Source: Pseudomonas frederiksbergensis (GTDB lineage Bacteria; Pseudomonadota; Gammaproteobacteria; Pseudomonadales; Pseudomonadaceae). From it: 64,000 nucleotides of DNA. Position 1 is the stretch's first letter, and each line of letters starts with the position of its first letter. A program made the translations under genes and the position numbers. Positions 17,690-25,916 of this stretch are shown here, one piece after another. The notes below the pieces were generated by a model. The model had not been told where the DNA came from, ran no database searches, and saw nothing but the letters and a program-made list of their open reading frames with translations. Location: contig NZ_CP017886.1 in NCBI RefSeq assembly GCF_001874645.1, positions 1,488,001 through 1,552,000 on the forward strand, given 5' to 3'.

Positions 17690-17714
17690 GAGCTGCCGCA
17701 GGCTGCGATCTTTT
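17640..17714. repeat. REP doublet overlapping the 3' end of the EamA gene
   Basis: The left arm AAAAGATCGCAGGCTTCGGC plus AGCTCCTACG lies within the coding sequence. The right arm CGTAGGAGCTGCCGCAGGCT plus GCGATCTTTT lies beyond its stop codon at 17687-17689. Confidence 0.85.
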
Positions 17715-17719
17715 CGCTC

Positions 17720-18937
17720 TTAATTTAGGTAGCCATCGGCCCGCAGCAGGGTTTCCAGGCAATGCTCGGTGATGTGGTAGAACGCCTTGAGCTCCTGAAT
17801 TTTCACCAACAGCTGGGCCGGGTCCACCGGTTCAGCGCGTTTGACCGCCAGGATCATCTTGTTCTTGTTGGTGTGGTCCAGGGAGATGAACTCGAAGACC
17901 TTGGTTTCATAACCGCACGCTTCGAGGAACAACGCCCGCAGGCTGTCGGTAACCATTTCCGCCTGCTGACCGAGGTGCAAACCGTATTGCAGCATCGGCT
18001 TGAGCAGCGCCGGGCTCTGGATTTGCAGGCGAATCTGCTTATGGCAGCACGGCGAGCACATGATGATCGCCGCACCGGAGCGAATGCCGGTATGGATCGC
18101 GTAATCGGTGGCGATGTCACAGGCATGCAAGGCGATCATCACGTCCAGCTCGCTCGGCGCCACGCTGCGCACATCACCACATTTGAACACCAGACCCGGA
18201 TGCTCCAGGCGTGCGGCCGCGGTGTTGCACAGGGTAACCATGTCTTCACGCAGCTCGACCCCGGTCACCTCTCCTTCGGCGTGCAAGGTGTTGCGCAGAT
18301 AATCGTGAATGGCGAAGGTCAGGTAACCCTTGCCTGAACCGAAGTCCGCCACCCGTACCGGTTTATCCAGCGCCAGCGGTGAAGACGTCAGTGCATGGCT
18401 GAAGACTTCAATGAACTTGTTGATCTGCTTCCACTTGCGCGACATCGCCGGGATCAGCTCATGCTGCTTGTTGGTCACGCCCAGGTCCGCAAGGAACGGC
18501 CGGCTCAGGTCCAGGAAGCGGTTCTTCTCGCGGTTGTGCTCGGCAGACGGCACTTCGCGCAGTTGCTGCGGTTTGCTCTTGAACAGCGAACTCTTGCCCT
18601 TCTTGCTGTATTCGAGCTGGGCTTCATCGGTCAGCGACAGCAAGTGAGCGTTTTTGAAGTCCTGCGGCAACAGCGCAGCAATCGTCGCCACGCCCTCTTC
18701 AATCGGAAAATTCTTGGTGATGTCGCGCGTCTTGTAGCGATAGACGAAGGACAGGCACGGCTGATCCTTGACTGTCAGCTGCTTGATGATGATTCGCTGC
18801 AAGTCGACTTCAGCACCGACGTACTTGGCCAGCACCAGTTTGATAAAGGCGTTCTGCGCCAGACTGGTGCTCAGCAGGTCGATAAATTGCGCGTGATGAT
18901 CCGGCGTGAGGCTGGCGGGAGTTACGGTAACGGACAT
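17720..18937 (-). CDS. SAM-dependent methyltransferase (Methyltransf_32 type)
   Basis: The 405-residue protein has a helical N-terminal part and a Rossmann methyltransferase domain. VRVADFGSGKGYLTFAIHDYL (about residue 193) is motif I for SAM binding. ELDVMIALHACDIATDYAI and IIMCSPCCHKQIR complete the domain. The CSPCCHK segment is typical of PF13679-type enzymes, whose substrates are mostly unknown. It probably methylates RNA or protein. Cytoplasmic, monocistronic. Confidence 0.82.
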   Translation of the reverse strand: MSVTVTPASLTPDHHAQFIDLLSTSLAQNAFIKLVLAKYVGAEVDLQRIIIKQLTVKDQPCLSFVYRYKTRDITKNFPIEEGVATIAALLPQDFKNAHLLSLTDEAQLEYSKKGKSSLFKSKPQQLREVPSAEHNREKNRFLDLSRPFLADLGVTNKQHELIPAMSRKWKQINKFIEVFSHALTSSPLALDKPVRVADFGSGKGYLTFAIHDYLRNTLHAEGEVTGVELREDMVTLCNTAAARLEHPGLVFKCGDVRSVAPSELDVMIALHACDIATDYAIHTGIRSGAAIIMCSPCCHKQIRLQIQSPALLKPMLQYGLHLGQQAEMVTDSLRALFLEACGYETKVFEFISLDHTNKNKMILAVKRAEPVDPAQLLVKIQELKAFYHITEHCLETLLRADGYLN

Positions 18938-19071
18938 GTCAAAAACGCCTCGGGCGATGCGGATCAGGGAATGGCGGGTATTTTAGGGGGGATGGGGGGT
19001 TAGGGCACGGGCTTATTTTTCACCAGGCCCGGGAAGCGCAACCCAAGACCTGATCACACCCCCAAAAAACC

Positions 19072-19434
19072 TCAGGGTTCCACCAGCCGGAGTTTGCGGC
19101 TGCTTGGCGAGTTGATGACGTACTTGACAATCAACCCCACCGGCACCGCCCACGTCAGGCCATTGGCCGGATCAGTGACCACCGCCACGGTTTCGGAGCT
19201 GGCCGCGATATCCAGACGCCGACGATCATGGCTGGATTTGAGAATGCCATAGGCGTGGCTCACCTGCCTTTCAGCCAAGTGCAACGGCACATCAATGCCC
19301 TGCAAGTGCTTCACTGCGCGGCAGAACAGCACCTGATCGTCGACGGAGACATCGCTCTCGTGACGGGCCAGAAATGCCTGGGCAATGGCCAGTAACTCCT
19401 CGTTCAGATCGAGACTGTCATCGGTTCCACTCAT
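19072..19434 (-). CDS. Uncharacterised protein in prophage-remnant operon
   Basis: The 120-residue soluble protein has an acidic helical N-terminus (SGTDDSLDLNEELLAIAQAFLARHESDVSVDDQVLFCRAVKHLQG) and a beta-rich C-terminus (ETVAVVTDPANGLTWAVPVGLIVKYVI). No family is recognised. The ATG lies 2 bases after the stop of the Ogr/Delta-like gene, so the two are cotranscribed and probably share a phage origin. Confidence 0.65.
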   Translation of the reverse strand: MSGTDDSLDLNEELLAIAQAFLARHESDVSVDDQVLFCRAVKHLQGIDVPLHLAERQVSHAYGILKSSHDRRRLDIAASSETVAVVTDPANGLTWAVPVGLIVKYVINSPSSRKLRLVEP

Positions 19435-19436
19435 GC

Positions 19437-19712
19437 TCACGACTCCACTGGTTTTTCCGTCGCGAGCTCCACCGCAACAGGTCGCGCAGCACGACGCAGG
19501 TCGGGGCCTGCGCAAGGCAAACGCACGGCCGGGTTGGGCATACCGCTGGGCGACAGTTCATGGGTCATTTCGAACTCCGCCCGAACCGACCAGCCGCAGA
19601 CTTCCGATGTGCATTGTAAATATGCCACCCGCAGGAAAATATGACGGCCTTCGCTGGTGCGAATACGCATCCTGCTCAAGCAGTGCGGACAGACCATTTT
19701 GTAGGTACTCAT
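19437..19712 (-). CDS. Ogr/Delta-like zinc finger protein
   Basis: The 91-residue protein opens MSTYKMVCPHCLSRMRIRTS, with a second Cys pair in LQCTSEVCGW about 20 residues later. This is the CxxC...CxxxxC pattern of the Ogr/Delta late-transcription activators of P2-like phages. LRVAYLQC and SVRAEFEMTHELSPSG also fit the family. In phages it activates late genes through RNA polymerase alpha. Here no structural phage genes remain. The start at 19712 overlaps the preceding ORF stop (ATGA). Confidence 0.82.
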   Translation of the reverse strand: MSTYKMVCPHCLSRMRIRTSEGRHIFLRVAYLQCTSEVCGWSVRAEFEMTHELSPSGMPNPAVRLPCAGPDLRRAARPVAVELATEKPVES

Positions 19713-19903
19713 GCCGGGCTCCCACTGGTCATCTGGTGGCAATCAACTTGATCAAACGCAATACTGCCTGCTGCATTGATCGGCGCTGTCCGCGCTTGCG
19801 ACAAACGTCTGCCAGACATAAGGAAGTGCAGTGAGCAGACACGTAATTGGTATGAGCCAAGCCCGTAGGAAATTCCCCTGATACTATTAGGACGTTTCGG
19901 CAT
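19709..19903 (-). CDS. Small uncharacterised ORF coupled to the Ogr-like gene
   Basis: The 64-residue ORF starts MPKRPNSIRGISYGLG, with AGAAG 6 bases upstream. Its TGA overlaps the ATG of the zinc-finger gene (ATGA), which is the main support for its reality. It has no recognised domain and is basic. It could also be a leader reading frame without product function. Confidence 0.35.
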   Translation of the reverse strand: MPKRPNSIRGISYGLGSYQLRVCSLHFLMSGRRLSQARTAPINAAGSIAFDQVDCHQMTSGSPA

Positions 19904-20012
19904 CGTATTCTTCTGATTCATAGTTGACGGTTGATTACTCATACAAAAAAAAGTACTCATTACGCATAAGTTAGGCACTCAAAAAGAATATGTCAAAAGG
20001 AAGAGGCTCAAA
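19904..20012. promoter_or_regulatory. Divergent control region between repressor and Ogr operon
   Basis: The 109 bases are AT-rich and lie between divergent genes. TACTCAT occurs twice (19937-19943 and 19952-19958), and ACGCATAAGT lies just before the repressor gene. This looks like a phage-type operator region, but I cannot define promoter hexamers with confidence. Confidence 0.4.
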
Positions 20013-20438
20013 TTGCGTAGCAAAAAATCACAAGCTGTTCTGGATCGCCTGAAGCAAATTACCGGCACAAAAACCGATACATCCTTGTCTTCAGCGTTGC
20101 AGATCAGCCCTCAAACCCTCAGCAGCTGGAAAGGACGCGACAGCACGCCATACGCATTATGCGTAGATATAGCGCAAGCGCGTGGCATCTCTCTGGACTG
20201 GCTTCTGTTAGGTGAAGGACCCATACAGCGGCATGCGCATGCCAATAACACTGAGCACACTCAAGAAAGTACAACACGCGAACATACGATTCTCGCGCTA
20301 TGGCGATTACTCAACGAAGATGATCGCTGCGCCATTCAAAGAGCACTGGAGGAAAAGAAACGTCTGCGCGAGATGGAACTCAAACTTGCGGAAATGGCCA
20401 CACTCCTGTCAGCACTTCAACTTTCCAACGACACATAA
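20013..20438 (+). CDS. CI-like phage repressor, helix-turn-helix protein
   Basis: The 141-residue protein has an N-terminal bacteriophage CI helix-turn-helix domain: SQAVLDRLKQITGTKTDTSLSSALQISPQTLSSWKGRDSTPYALCVDIAQARGISLDWLLLGEG. A linker and a coiled-coil-like C-terminus (EEKKRLREMELKLAEMATLLSAL) follow. There is no S24 peptidase domain, so LexA-like self-cleavage is not expected. The start is TTG, supported by GGAAGAGG 6 bases upstream. It likely represses the divergent Ogr operon or the lysis genes it faces. Confidence 0.8.
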   Translation: MRSKKSQAVLDRLKQITGTKTDTSLSSALQISPQTLSSWKGRDSTPYALCVDIAQARGISLDWLLLGEGPIQRHAHANNTEHTQESTTREHTILALWRLLNEDDRCAIQRALEEKKRLREMELKLAEMATLLSALQLSNDT

Positions 20439-20461
20439 ATTCATAAGTTGCTCGGCATTTG

Positions 20462-20742
20462 CTATTTCAAGGTATGCCACAAAACAGCGATGTTGCCGCC
20501 GCGGCGAATAATCAGTGCACATAACAAAACGCTGAGGAGCGCATGCCACGGGCTCACGGGTTGAAGTGCCAGCATTACATCCATACCGGCCAGGCAAAAC
20601 ACCCCCCGCACAGGCCGGTCCATAACCCATCTCGCCAGCAATAGCGCTCTTCGTCGCACTGGTAACATGCCAGTCTGAATGCGCTGAGCAAATGGGCGGC
20701 AGCGGTTATACAGACCAGAACAAGCATTTCACTGCCCATCAT
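20462..20742 (-). pseudogene. Frameshifted 3TM phage holin
   Basis: The N-terminal half (MMGSEMLVLVCITAAAHLLSAFRLACYQ) and the C-terminal half (LLLARWVMDRPVRGVFCLAG, then VSPWHALLSVLLCALIIRRG and NIAVLWHTLK) read in different frames. They switch near 20650-20670. Together they give three hydrophobic segments as in putative 3TM holins (PF05449 type). The start overlaps the preceding holin stop (ATGA). One indel explains the break, though a programmed shift cannot be excluded without comparison. Confidence 0.65.
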
Positions 20743-21098
20743 CCCTTCCCTCTCAAGTGCCGGATAATTTCTGCGATACCGGTGCCGTCGACCCACAGCA
20801 TGATTTTGATACTGATCGGAATGACGATCAGCGCACACAGAAATGCCGTCACACCCCCGGTCAAAAAGGGGACCAGCGGCAACGCCACGGGGGTGAACAG
20901 GTAGCCAACCCCCGCCGACAACAACAATGAACCGACGCGCTGCCAGGCCTTGAAGTTGTTGCGGGTGGTCGTGACCAGCCAGGCGCCGAGGGCAGCACCA
21001 AACAGTGCCTCCCCATCGATCACGGGTAATGTCGCGGCCATGCCCAACCCCAGCAACAACGCACTGATGCTGCTGTACGCCGAATCAGTCAGGCTCAT
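20739..21098 (-). CDS. Phage-type holin, small multi-pass membrane protein
   Basis: The 119-residue protein is almost wholly hydrophobic, with about four membrane segments (SISALLLGLGMAATLPVI, LFGAALGAWLVTT, VGSLLLSAGVGYLFTPVAL, LTGGVTAFLCALIVIPISI) and a basic tail HLRGKG. This fits a putative phage holin of Pseudomonas prophage and tailocin lysis cassettes. It lies between the LuxR-type regulator (14-base overlap) and the frameshifted second holin (ATGA overlap). Confidence 0.7.
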   Translation of the reverse strand: MSLTDSAYSSISALLLGLGMAATLPVIDGEALFGAALGAWLVTTTRNNFKAWQRVGSLLLSAGVGYLFTPVALPLVPFLTGGVTAFLCALIVIPISIKIMLWVDGTGIAEIIRHLRGKG

Positions 21099-21387
21099 GG
21101 GCGCCTCGCGTACCGGTCTTTGCAACGGTAATCACGCCCGACTCAATGGCCTTGAGCAAGGCTGCGCTACGCGAGGTCACCGCAAATTTGCGGCGAATGT
21201 TACTGAAGTGAAAATTGATCGTGGCTTCCGAGCAATTCTGAATCCTGGCGATCTCCCAGGAGGTTTTCCCCTGAAAGCTCCATAGCAGGGCTTGCGTCTC
21301 TTTGGCGGTCAGCATGGCCGGCGCAGACTGAACCCCACCCGCATGAGCTACACCGTCAAACGAGTCGAATGGTTGATGCTTTGACAT
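21085..21387 (-). CDS. LuxR-type helix-turn-helix regulator (orphan, prophage-associated)
   Basis: The 100-residue protein is essentially one LuxR C-terminal DNA-binding domain: LTAKETQALLWSFQGKTSWEIARIQNCSEATINFHFSNIRRKFAVTSRSAALLKAIESGVI. It lacks an autoinducer or receiver domain. Similar stand-alone regulators sit next to lysis genes in Pseudomonas prophages and tailocin clusters. GGGAG lies 8 bases before the ATG. It heads the operon with the two holin genes. Confidence 0.82.
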   Translation of the reverse strand: MSKHQPFDSFDGVAHAGGVQSAPAMLTAKETQALLWSFQGKTSWEIARIQNCSEATINFHFSNIRRKFAVTSRSAALLKAIESGVITVAKTGTRGAHEPD

Positions 21388-21510
21388 GACAAGAACTCCC
21401 TCTACGTCAGAACGTCCGTGATCTGGGCGCTCTCAGATAAAGAAAGATGATGAAGATCGGCCGGCACTCAGACAACGATCACCCGTTGTAGCGTGAAGTC
21501 CTACACAACA

Positions 21511-22128
21511 CTAGCCGAGCACCACCAGGCGATTGGGTAACTCGTTGCGCGCATGAGTCGCCGGCACATGCACCTTGAGCAACGCGCCACAGGCCTCGAT
21601 GCAGGTCACAAAGCCTTGCAACGTCTGGCCCTGTTTCACCTGTCGGGTGAAGGCTACGACGATCGGCTCCCAGGTTTTGTTGCCCAGCCGTTTGGAAATC
21701 CCTTCGTCCACCAGAATCTCCACATAGCGTTCCGCCTCGCAGACAAAAATCAGCATGCCGGTGCTGCCAGCGGTGTGGTGCAGGTTCTGCTCCAGAAACT
21801 GCCGACGCGCCAGGTTCGAGGCGCGCCAGTGGCGCACGGAACGCGGGATCAAGTGCGTGGTGATCGACGGAATCCGGAACACCAGGCATAACACGATAAA
21901 ACTTGCCCACTGCACCAGCAGCAAAGTGTGCATGTTCAGCCAGCCGGAAACGTAGTGCACGATGCCCGGCACGATCAGCGCCAGCAGGCTGGCCCAAAGC
22001 AACGGGATGTAGGCGTAGTCGTCGGCCCGGGCCGCGAGCACGGTGACCAGTTCAGCGTCGGTGTCGCGCTCGACACGGGCAATCGCTTCGGCGACCTGAC
22101 GCTGTTCGTACTCACTCAGTAATGCCAT
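21511..22128 (-). CDS. TPM domain-containing membrane protein
   Basis: The 205-residue protein starts with an amphipathic EYEQRQVAEAIARVERDTDAELVTVLAA. Two membrane helices follow (PLLWASLLALIVPGIVHYVSGW, LLLVQWASFIVLCLVF). The C-terminal TPM fold contains GMLIFVCEAERYVEILVDEGISKRL. TPM proteins usually come as a lemA-TPM-TPM set, but this one is alone. The role is unknown; related domains have been linked to membrane-protein quality control and phosphatase activity. Confidence 0.8.
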   Translation of the reverse strand: MALLSEYEQRQVAEAIARVERDTDAELVTVLAARADDYAYIPLLWASLLALIVPGIVHYVSGWLNMHTLLLVQWASFIVLCLVFRIPSITTHLIPRSVRHWRASNLARRQFLEQNLHHTAGSTGMLIFVCEAERYVEILVDEGISKRLGNKTWEPIVVAFTRQVKQGQTLQGFVTCIEACGALLKVHVPATHARNELPNRLVVLG

Positions 22129-22368
22129 GGTGTTGAACGCTCATTCATTATTGTTATGACCTGCTGCCTCTGAAACCACTCCCCCCAAGTACTGAGGCAT
22201 AATCTGCCCCGCCACTGGATTGCATCGAGCCAATCGGCTAAAAGATGCCCAGCGCGAAAAGCGTTCAGAAGTTTGCTGCATTTACCCGAACAACAACAGA
22301 CGCTCCCTAATTTTTGGCTGACCGGCGCGTAACCACAGCGTCCGTTTAGGCTTTTGAGAAAACTATTC

Positions 22369-24660
22369 ATGAAGAAGCTGTGTTTGCTGGGCCTTGCCAT
22401 CGGCCTGGCCAGTCACTCGGTATGGGCCGACACAACGCCTGCACCGATTGAAAACAAGGACGCTTTCGTCAGCAACCTGATGAAGCAGATGACCCTGGAA
22501 GAAAAGATCGGCCAATTGCGCCTGATCAGCATCGGCCCGGAAATGCCGCGCGAGCTGATCCGCAAGGAAATCGCCGCCGGCAACATCGGCGGCACATTCA
22601 ACTCGATCACTCGCCCGGAAAACCGTCCGATGCAGGACGCGGCCATGCGCAGCCGGTTGAAGATCCCGATGTTCTTCGCCTATGACGTGATCCACGGCCA
22701 CCGGACCATTTTCCCTATCCCTCTGGCCCTGGCCTCGAGCTGGGACATGGACGCCATCGGCCGCAGCGGGCGCATTGCCGCCAAGGAAGCCGCGGCCGAC
22801 AGCCTCGACATCACCTTCGCACCGATGGTCGACATCTCCCGCGACCCACGTTGGGGTCGCACCTCCGAAGGTTTCGGTGAAGACACCTATCTGGTCTCGC
22901 GCATTGCCAAAGTGATGGTCAAGGCCTATCAGGGCGAGACCCCGAGCGCGGCCGACAGCATCATGGCCAGCGTCAAGCACTTCGCCCTGTACGGCGCGGT
23001 CGAAGGCGGTCGCGACTACAACACTGTCGACATGAGTCCGGTGAAGATGTACCAGGACTACCTGCCGCCGTACCGCGCCGCCATTGATGCCGGCGCCGGT
23101 GGGGTGATGGTTGCGCTGAACTCGATCAACGGCATACCGGCCACCGCGAACCTGTGGCTGATGCAGGACCTGCTGCGCAAAGAATGGGGCTTCAAAGGCC
23201 TGGCGGTGAGTGACCACGGGGCGATCTTCGAGCTGATCAAGCATGGCGTGGCCCGCGACGGTCGCGAAGCGGCGAAGCTGGCAATCAAGGCCGGCATCGA
23301 CATGAGCATGAACGACACCCTGTACGGCAAGGAATTGCCAGGGCTGCTGAAATCCGGTGAGATCCAGCAGAGCGACATCGACAACGCCGTGCGTGAAGTG
23401 TTGGGCGCCAAGTACGACATGGGCCTGTTCAAAGACCCGTACCTGCGTATCGGCAAGGCCGAGGATGATCCGGCCGACACTTACGCCGACAGCCGTCTGC
23501 ACCGCGCCGAAGCCCGTGACGTTGCCCGTCGCAGCATGGTGTTGCTGAAGAACCAGAACGAAACCTTGCCCCTGAAGAAAACCGCGAAAATCGTTCTGGT
23601 CGGTCCGCTGGTCAAGGCACCGATCGACATGATGGGCAGCTGGGCTGCCGCCGGTAAACCGGAACAGTCGGTCACCTTGTTCGATGGCATGACCCGTACC
23701 CTCGGCGATCAGGCCAAGTTGACCTACGTCCGCGGCGCCAACATCACCGAGGACAAGAAAGTCCTCGACTACCTGAACTTCCTCAACTTCGACGCTCCGG
23801 AAGTGGTGAATGATCCGCGCTCGGCGCAGGTCATGATCGACGAAGCGGTGAAAGCCGCGCAGCAGTCCGATGTGATCGTGGCGGCGGTGGGTGAATCGCG
23901 CGGCATGTCCCACGAGTCCTCGAGCCGTACCGACCTGAACATCCCGGCTAACCAGCGCGACCTGATCAAGGCCCTGAAAGCCACCGGTAAACCGCTGGTG
24001 CTGGTGCTGATGAACGGCCGTCCGCTGACGATTCTCGATGAGAAGGAACAGGCTGACGCGATCCTTGAAACCTGGTTCACCGGCACCGAAGGCGGTAACG
24101 CGATTGCTGACGTACTGTTCGGTGACTACAACCCGTCCGGCAAACTGCCGATCAGCATCCCGCGTTCGGTGGGGCAGATTCCGACCTACTACAACCACCT
24201 GAGCATCGGTCGCCCGTTCACCCCAGGCAAACCGGGTAACTACACCTCGCAGTATTTCGATGACACCACGGGTCCCTTGTATCCATTCGGCTACGGCCTG
24301 AGCTACACCAGCTTCAGCTTGTCGGACATGGCCCTGTCGTCGACCACACTGAATAAAACCGGCAAGATCGACGCCAGCGTGACCGTTAAAAACACCGGCA
24401 AGCGCGACGGCGAAACCGTGGTGCAGCTGTACATTCAGGACGTGATCGGTTCGATAATCCGCCCGGTCAAAGAGCTGAAAAACTTCCAGAAGGTAATGCT
24501 CAAGGCCGGCGAACAGAAAGTCATCCACTTCACCATCGAAGAGGACGACCTGAAGTTCTACAACGCCCAGCTCAAATACGCAGCAGAATCTGGCAAGTTC
24601 AACGTGCAGATCGGCCTCGATTCCGAGGACGTGACGCAGCAGAGCTTTGAGTTGCTTTAA
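22369..24660 (+). CDS. bglX: Periplasmic beta-glucosidase, GH3 (BglX)
   Basis: The 763-residue protein has a signal peptide (MKKLCLLGLAIGLASHSVWA). The GH3 N-terminal barrel has KHFALYGAVEGGRDYNTVD and the nucleophile Asp in GLAVSDHGAIFELIKHG near residue 282. The GH3 C-terminal domain has GESRGMSHESSSRTDLNIP, and a fibronectin-III-like domain completes it. This is the architecture and length of E. coli BglX. It should hydrolyse beta-glucosides in the periplasm. The ATG at 22369 is chosen because the signal peptide begins there. Monocistronic, ending at a REP doublet. Confidence 0.93.
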   Translation: MKKLCLLGLAIGLASHSVWADTTPAPIENKDAFVSNLMKQMTLEEKIGQLRLISIGPEMPRELIRKEIAAGNIGGTFNSITRPENRPMQDAAMRSRLKIPMFFAYDVIHGHRTIFPIPLALASSWDMDAIGRSGRIAAKEAAADSLDITFAPMVDISRDPRWGRTSEGFGEDTYLVSRIAKVMVKAYQGETPSAADSIMASVKHFALYGAVEGGRDYNTVDMSPVKMYQDYLPPYRAAIDAGAGGVMVALNSINGIPATANLWLMQDLLRKEWGFKGLAVSDHGAIFELIKHGVARDGREAAKLAIKAGIDMSMNDTLYGKELPGLLKSGEIQQSDIDNAVREVLGAKYDMGLFKDPYLRIGKAEDDPADTYADSRLHRAEARDVARRSMVLLKNQNETLPLKKTAKIVLVGPLVKAPIDMMGSWAAAGKPEQSVTLFDGMTRTLGDQAKLTYVRGANITEDKKVLDYLNFLNFDAPEVVNDPRSAQVMIDEAVKAAQQSDVIVAAVGESRGMSHESSSRTDLNIPANQRDLIKALKATGKPLVLVLMNGRPLTILDEKEQADAILETWFTGTEGGNAIADVLFGDYNPSGKLPISIPRSVGQIPTYYNHLSIGRPFTPGKPGNYTSQYFDDTTGPLYPFGYGLSYTSFSLSDMALSSTTLNKTGKIDASVTVKNTGKRDGETVVQLYIQDVIGSIIRPVKELKNFQKVMLKAGEQKVIHFTIEEDDLKFYNAQLKYAAESGKFNVQIGLDSEDVTQQSFELL

Positions 24661-24672
24661 CCTTGTAAAGCA

Positions 24673-24746
24673 ACGATCGCAGCCTTCGGCAGCCTCTACA
24701 GGCGTACACAAAACCCTGTAGGAGCTGCCGGAGGCTGCGATCTTTT
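24673..24746. repeat. REP doublet (REPIN)
   Basis: CGATCGCAGCCTTCGGCAGC then CTCTACAGG is answered by CCTGTAGGAGCTGCCGGAGG then CTGCGATCTTTTG. The left arm carries a small change (GCCTC for GCTCC). It lies between convergent bglX and clsB. Confidence 0.82.
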
Positions 24747-24757
24747 GATCTTGAAAC

Positions 24758-25915
24758 CTACCCCCGCCGATCCAGCAGATTCACCACCACCCGATCCACC
24801 CATCCCCACACCCGCTGCTTGACCCGTCGCCATAGCGGCCGGCGTTGCCATTCCTCAAGACTGACTCTTTGACTCAAGGCAAAGTCCTTTTCGAAACTTG
24901 CCGCCACCGCCAGGGTCAGCGCCGGATCAAGGGCTTCCAGATTGGCTTCCAGGTTGAAGCGCAGATTCCAATGATCGAAATTGCACGAGCCGATGCTCAC
25001 CCAATCATCGATCAGGACCATTTTCAAGTGCAGGAAACACGGCTGATATTCGAAGATCTTCACCCCGGCCTTGAGTAGGCGTGGGTAATAGCGATGCCCG
25101 GCGTAACGCACCGACGGATGATCGGTGCGCGGTCCGGTCAGCAGCAGGCGTACATCAATGCCCCGTGCGGCGGCCTTGCGCAGCGAGCGGCGGACTTTCC
25201 AGGTCGGCAGGAAGTAAGGCGTGGCCAGCCAGATCCGACGCTGGCCGCTGTTCAAGGCGCGAAACAGCGACTGCAGGATGTCCCGGTGTTGCCTGGCGTC
25301 GGCATACGCTACCCGGCCCATCCCTTCGCTCATCGACGGCACCCGTGGCAAACGCGGTAAACCGAAGTGTGAGGCGGGTTTCCAGGCACGACGGTGACGG
25401 TTGGCGATCCATTGACGGTCAAACAGCAACTGCCAGTCGAGCACCAGCGGGCCGCTGATTTCCACCATCACTTCATGCCATTCACTGGTGTCATGGCCGG
25501 GCGTCCAGAACTCATCAGTGACACCCGTGCCGCCGACCACCGCCAGCGTCTGATCGACCAGCAATAACTTGCGGTGGTCACGGTAAAGATTGCGCACCCA
25601 GCGCCGCCAGCTCAGGCGATTGTAGAAGCGCAGCTCCACGTCAGCCTCGATCAGGCGTCGCCGCAGACTCAGGGTGAACGCCAGGCTTCCATAGTCATCG
25701 AACAGACAACGCACGCGTACACCGCGCTCGGCGGCTTGCACCAGCGCCTGAACCATCGCTTCGGCGCAAGCGCCCGCCTCCACCAGGTACAGTTCCAGTT
25801 CGATCTGCTCCTGCGCGCTGGCAATTGCCGTCAGCATCCGTGGAAAAAACTGTGGCCCGTCGATCAACAGCTCATAGCGATTGCCTTCTCGCCACGGAAA
25901 CACTGCACCCTTCAT
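24758..25915 (-). CDS. clsB: Cardiolipin synthase ClsB (phospholipase D family)
   Basis: The 385-residue protein has two HKD motifs: HRKLLLVDQ near residue 117 and HLKMVLIDD near residue 297, each with a following acidic residue. WREGNRYELLIDGPQFFPRML at the start and SIGSCNFDHWNLRFNLEANLE near the end match ClsB. It makes cardiolipin from phosphatidylglycerol and a second phospholipid at the inner membrane. No N-terminal membrane helices are present, as expected for ClsB. The ATG lies 1 base after the yceI stop, so they form an operon. Confidence 0.9.
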   Translation of the reverse strand: MKGAVFPWREGNRYELLIDGPQFFPRMLTAIASAQEQIELELYLVEAGACAEAMVQALVQAAERGVRVRCLFDDYGSLAFTLSLRRRLIEADVELRFYNRLSWRRWVRNLYRDHRKLLLVDQTLAVVGGTGVTDEFWTPGHDTSEWHEVMVEISGPLVLDWQLLFDRQWIANRHRRAWKPASHFGLPRLPRVPSMSEGMGRVAYADARQHRDILQSLFRALNSGQRRIWLATPYFLPTWKVRRSLRKAAARGIDVRLLLTGPRTDHPSVRYAGHRYYPRLLKAGVKIFEYQPCFLHLKMVLIDDWVSIGSCNFDHWNLRFNLEANLEALDPALTLAVAASFEKDFALSQRVSLEEWQRRPLWRRVKQRVWGWVDRVVVNLLDRRG

Positions 25916-25916
25916 G

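Noticed and set aside
19990-20040. ATG at 19990 as start of the CI-like repressor
   Set aside because: It is in a different frame and stops after about 18 codons; the TTG at 20013 is in frame and has a ribosome site.
21388-21510. Possible attachment-site border of the phage remnant
   Set aside because: I looked for a direct repeat matching the other flank near 19000-19070 and saw none.
22363-24711. 782-codon open frame on the minus strand opposite bglX
   Set aside because: It mirrors the high-GC codon pattern of bglX, has no domain, and is full of His, Gln and Val runs typical of antisense shadows.
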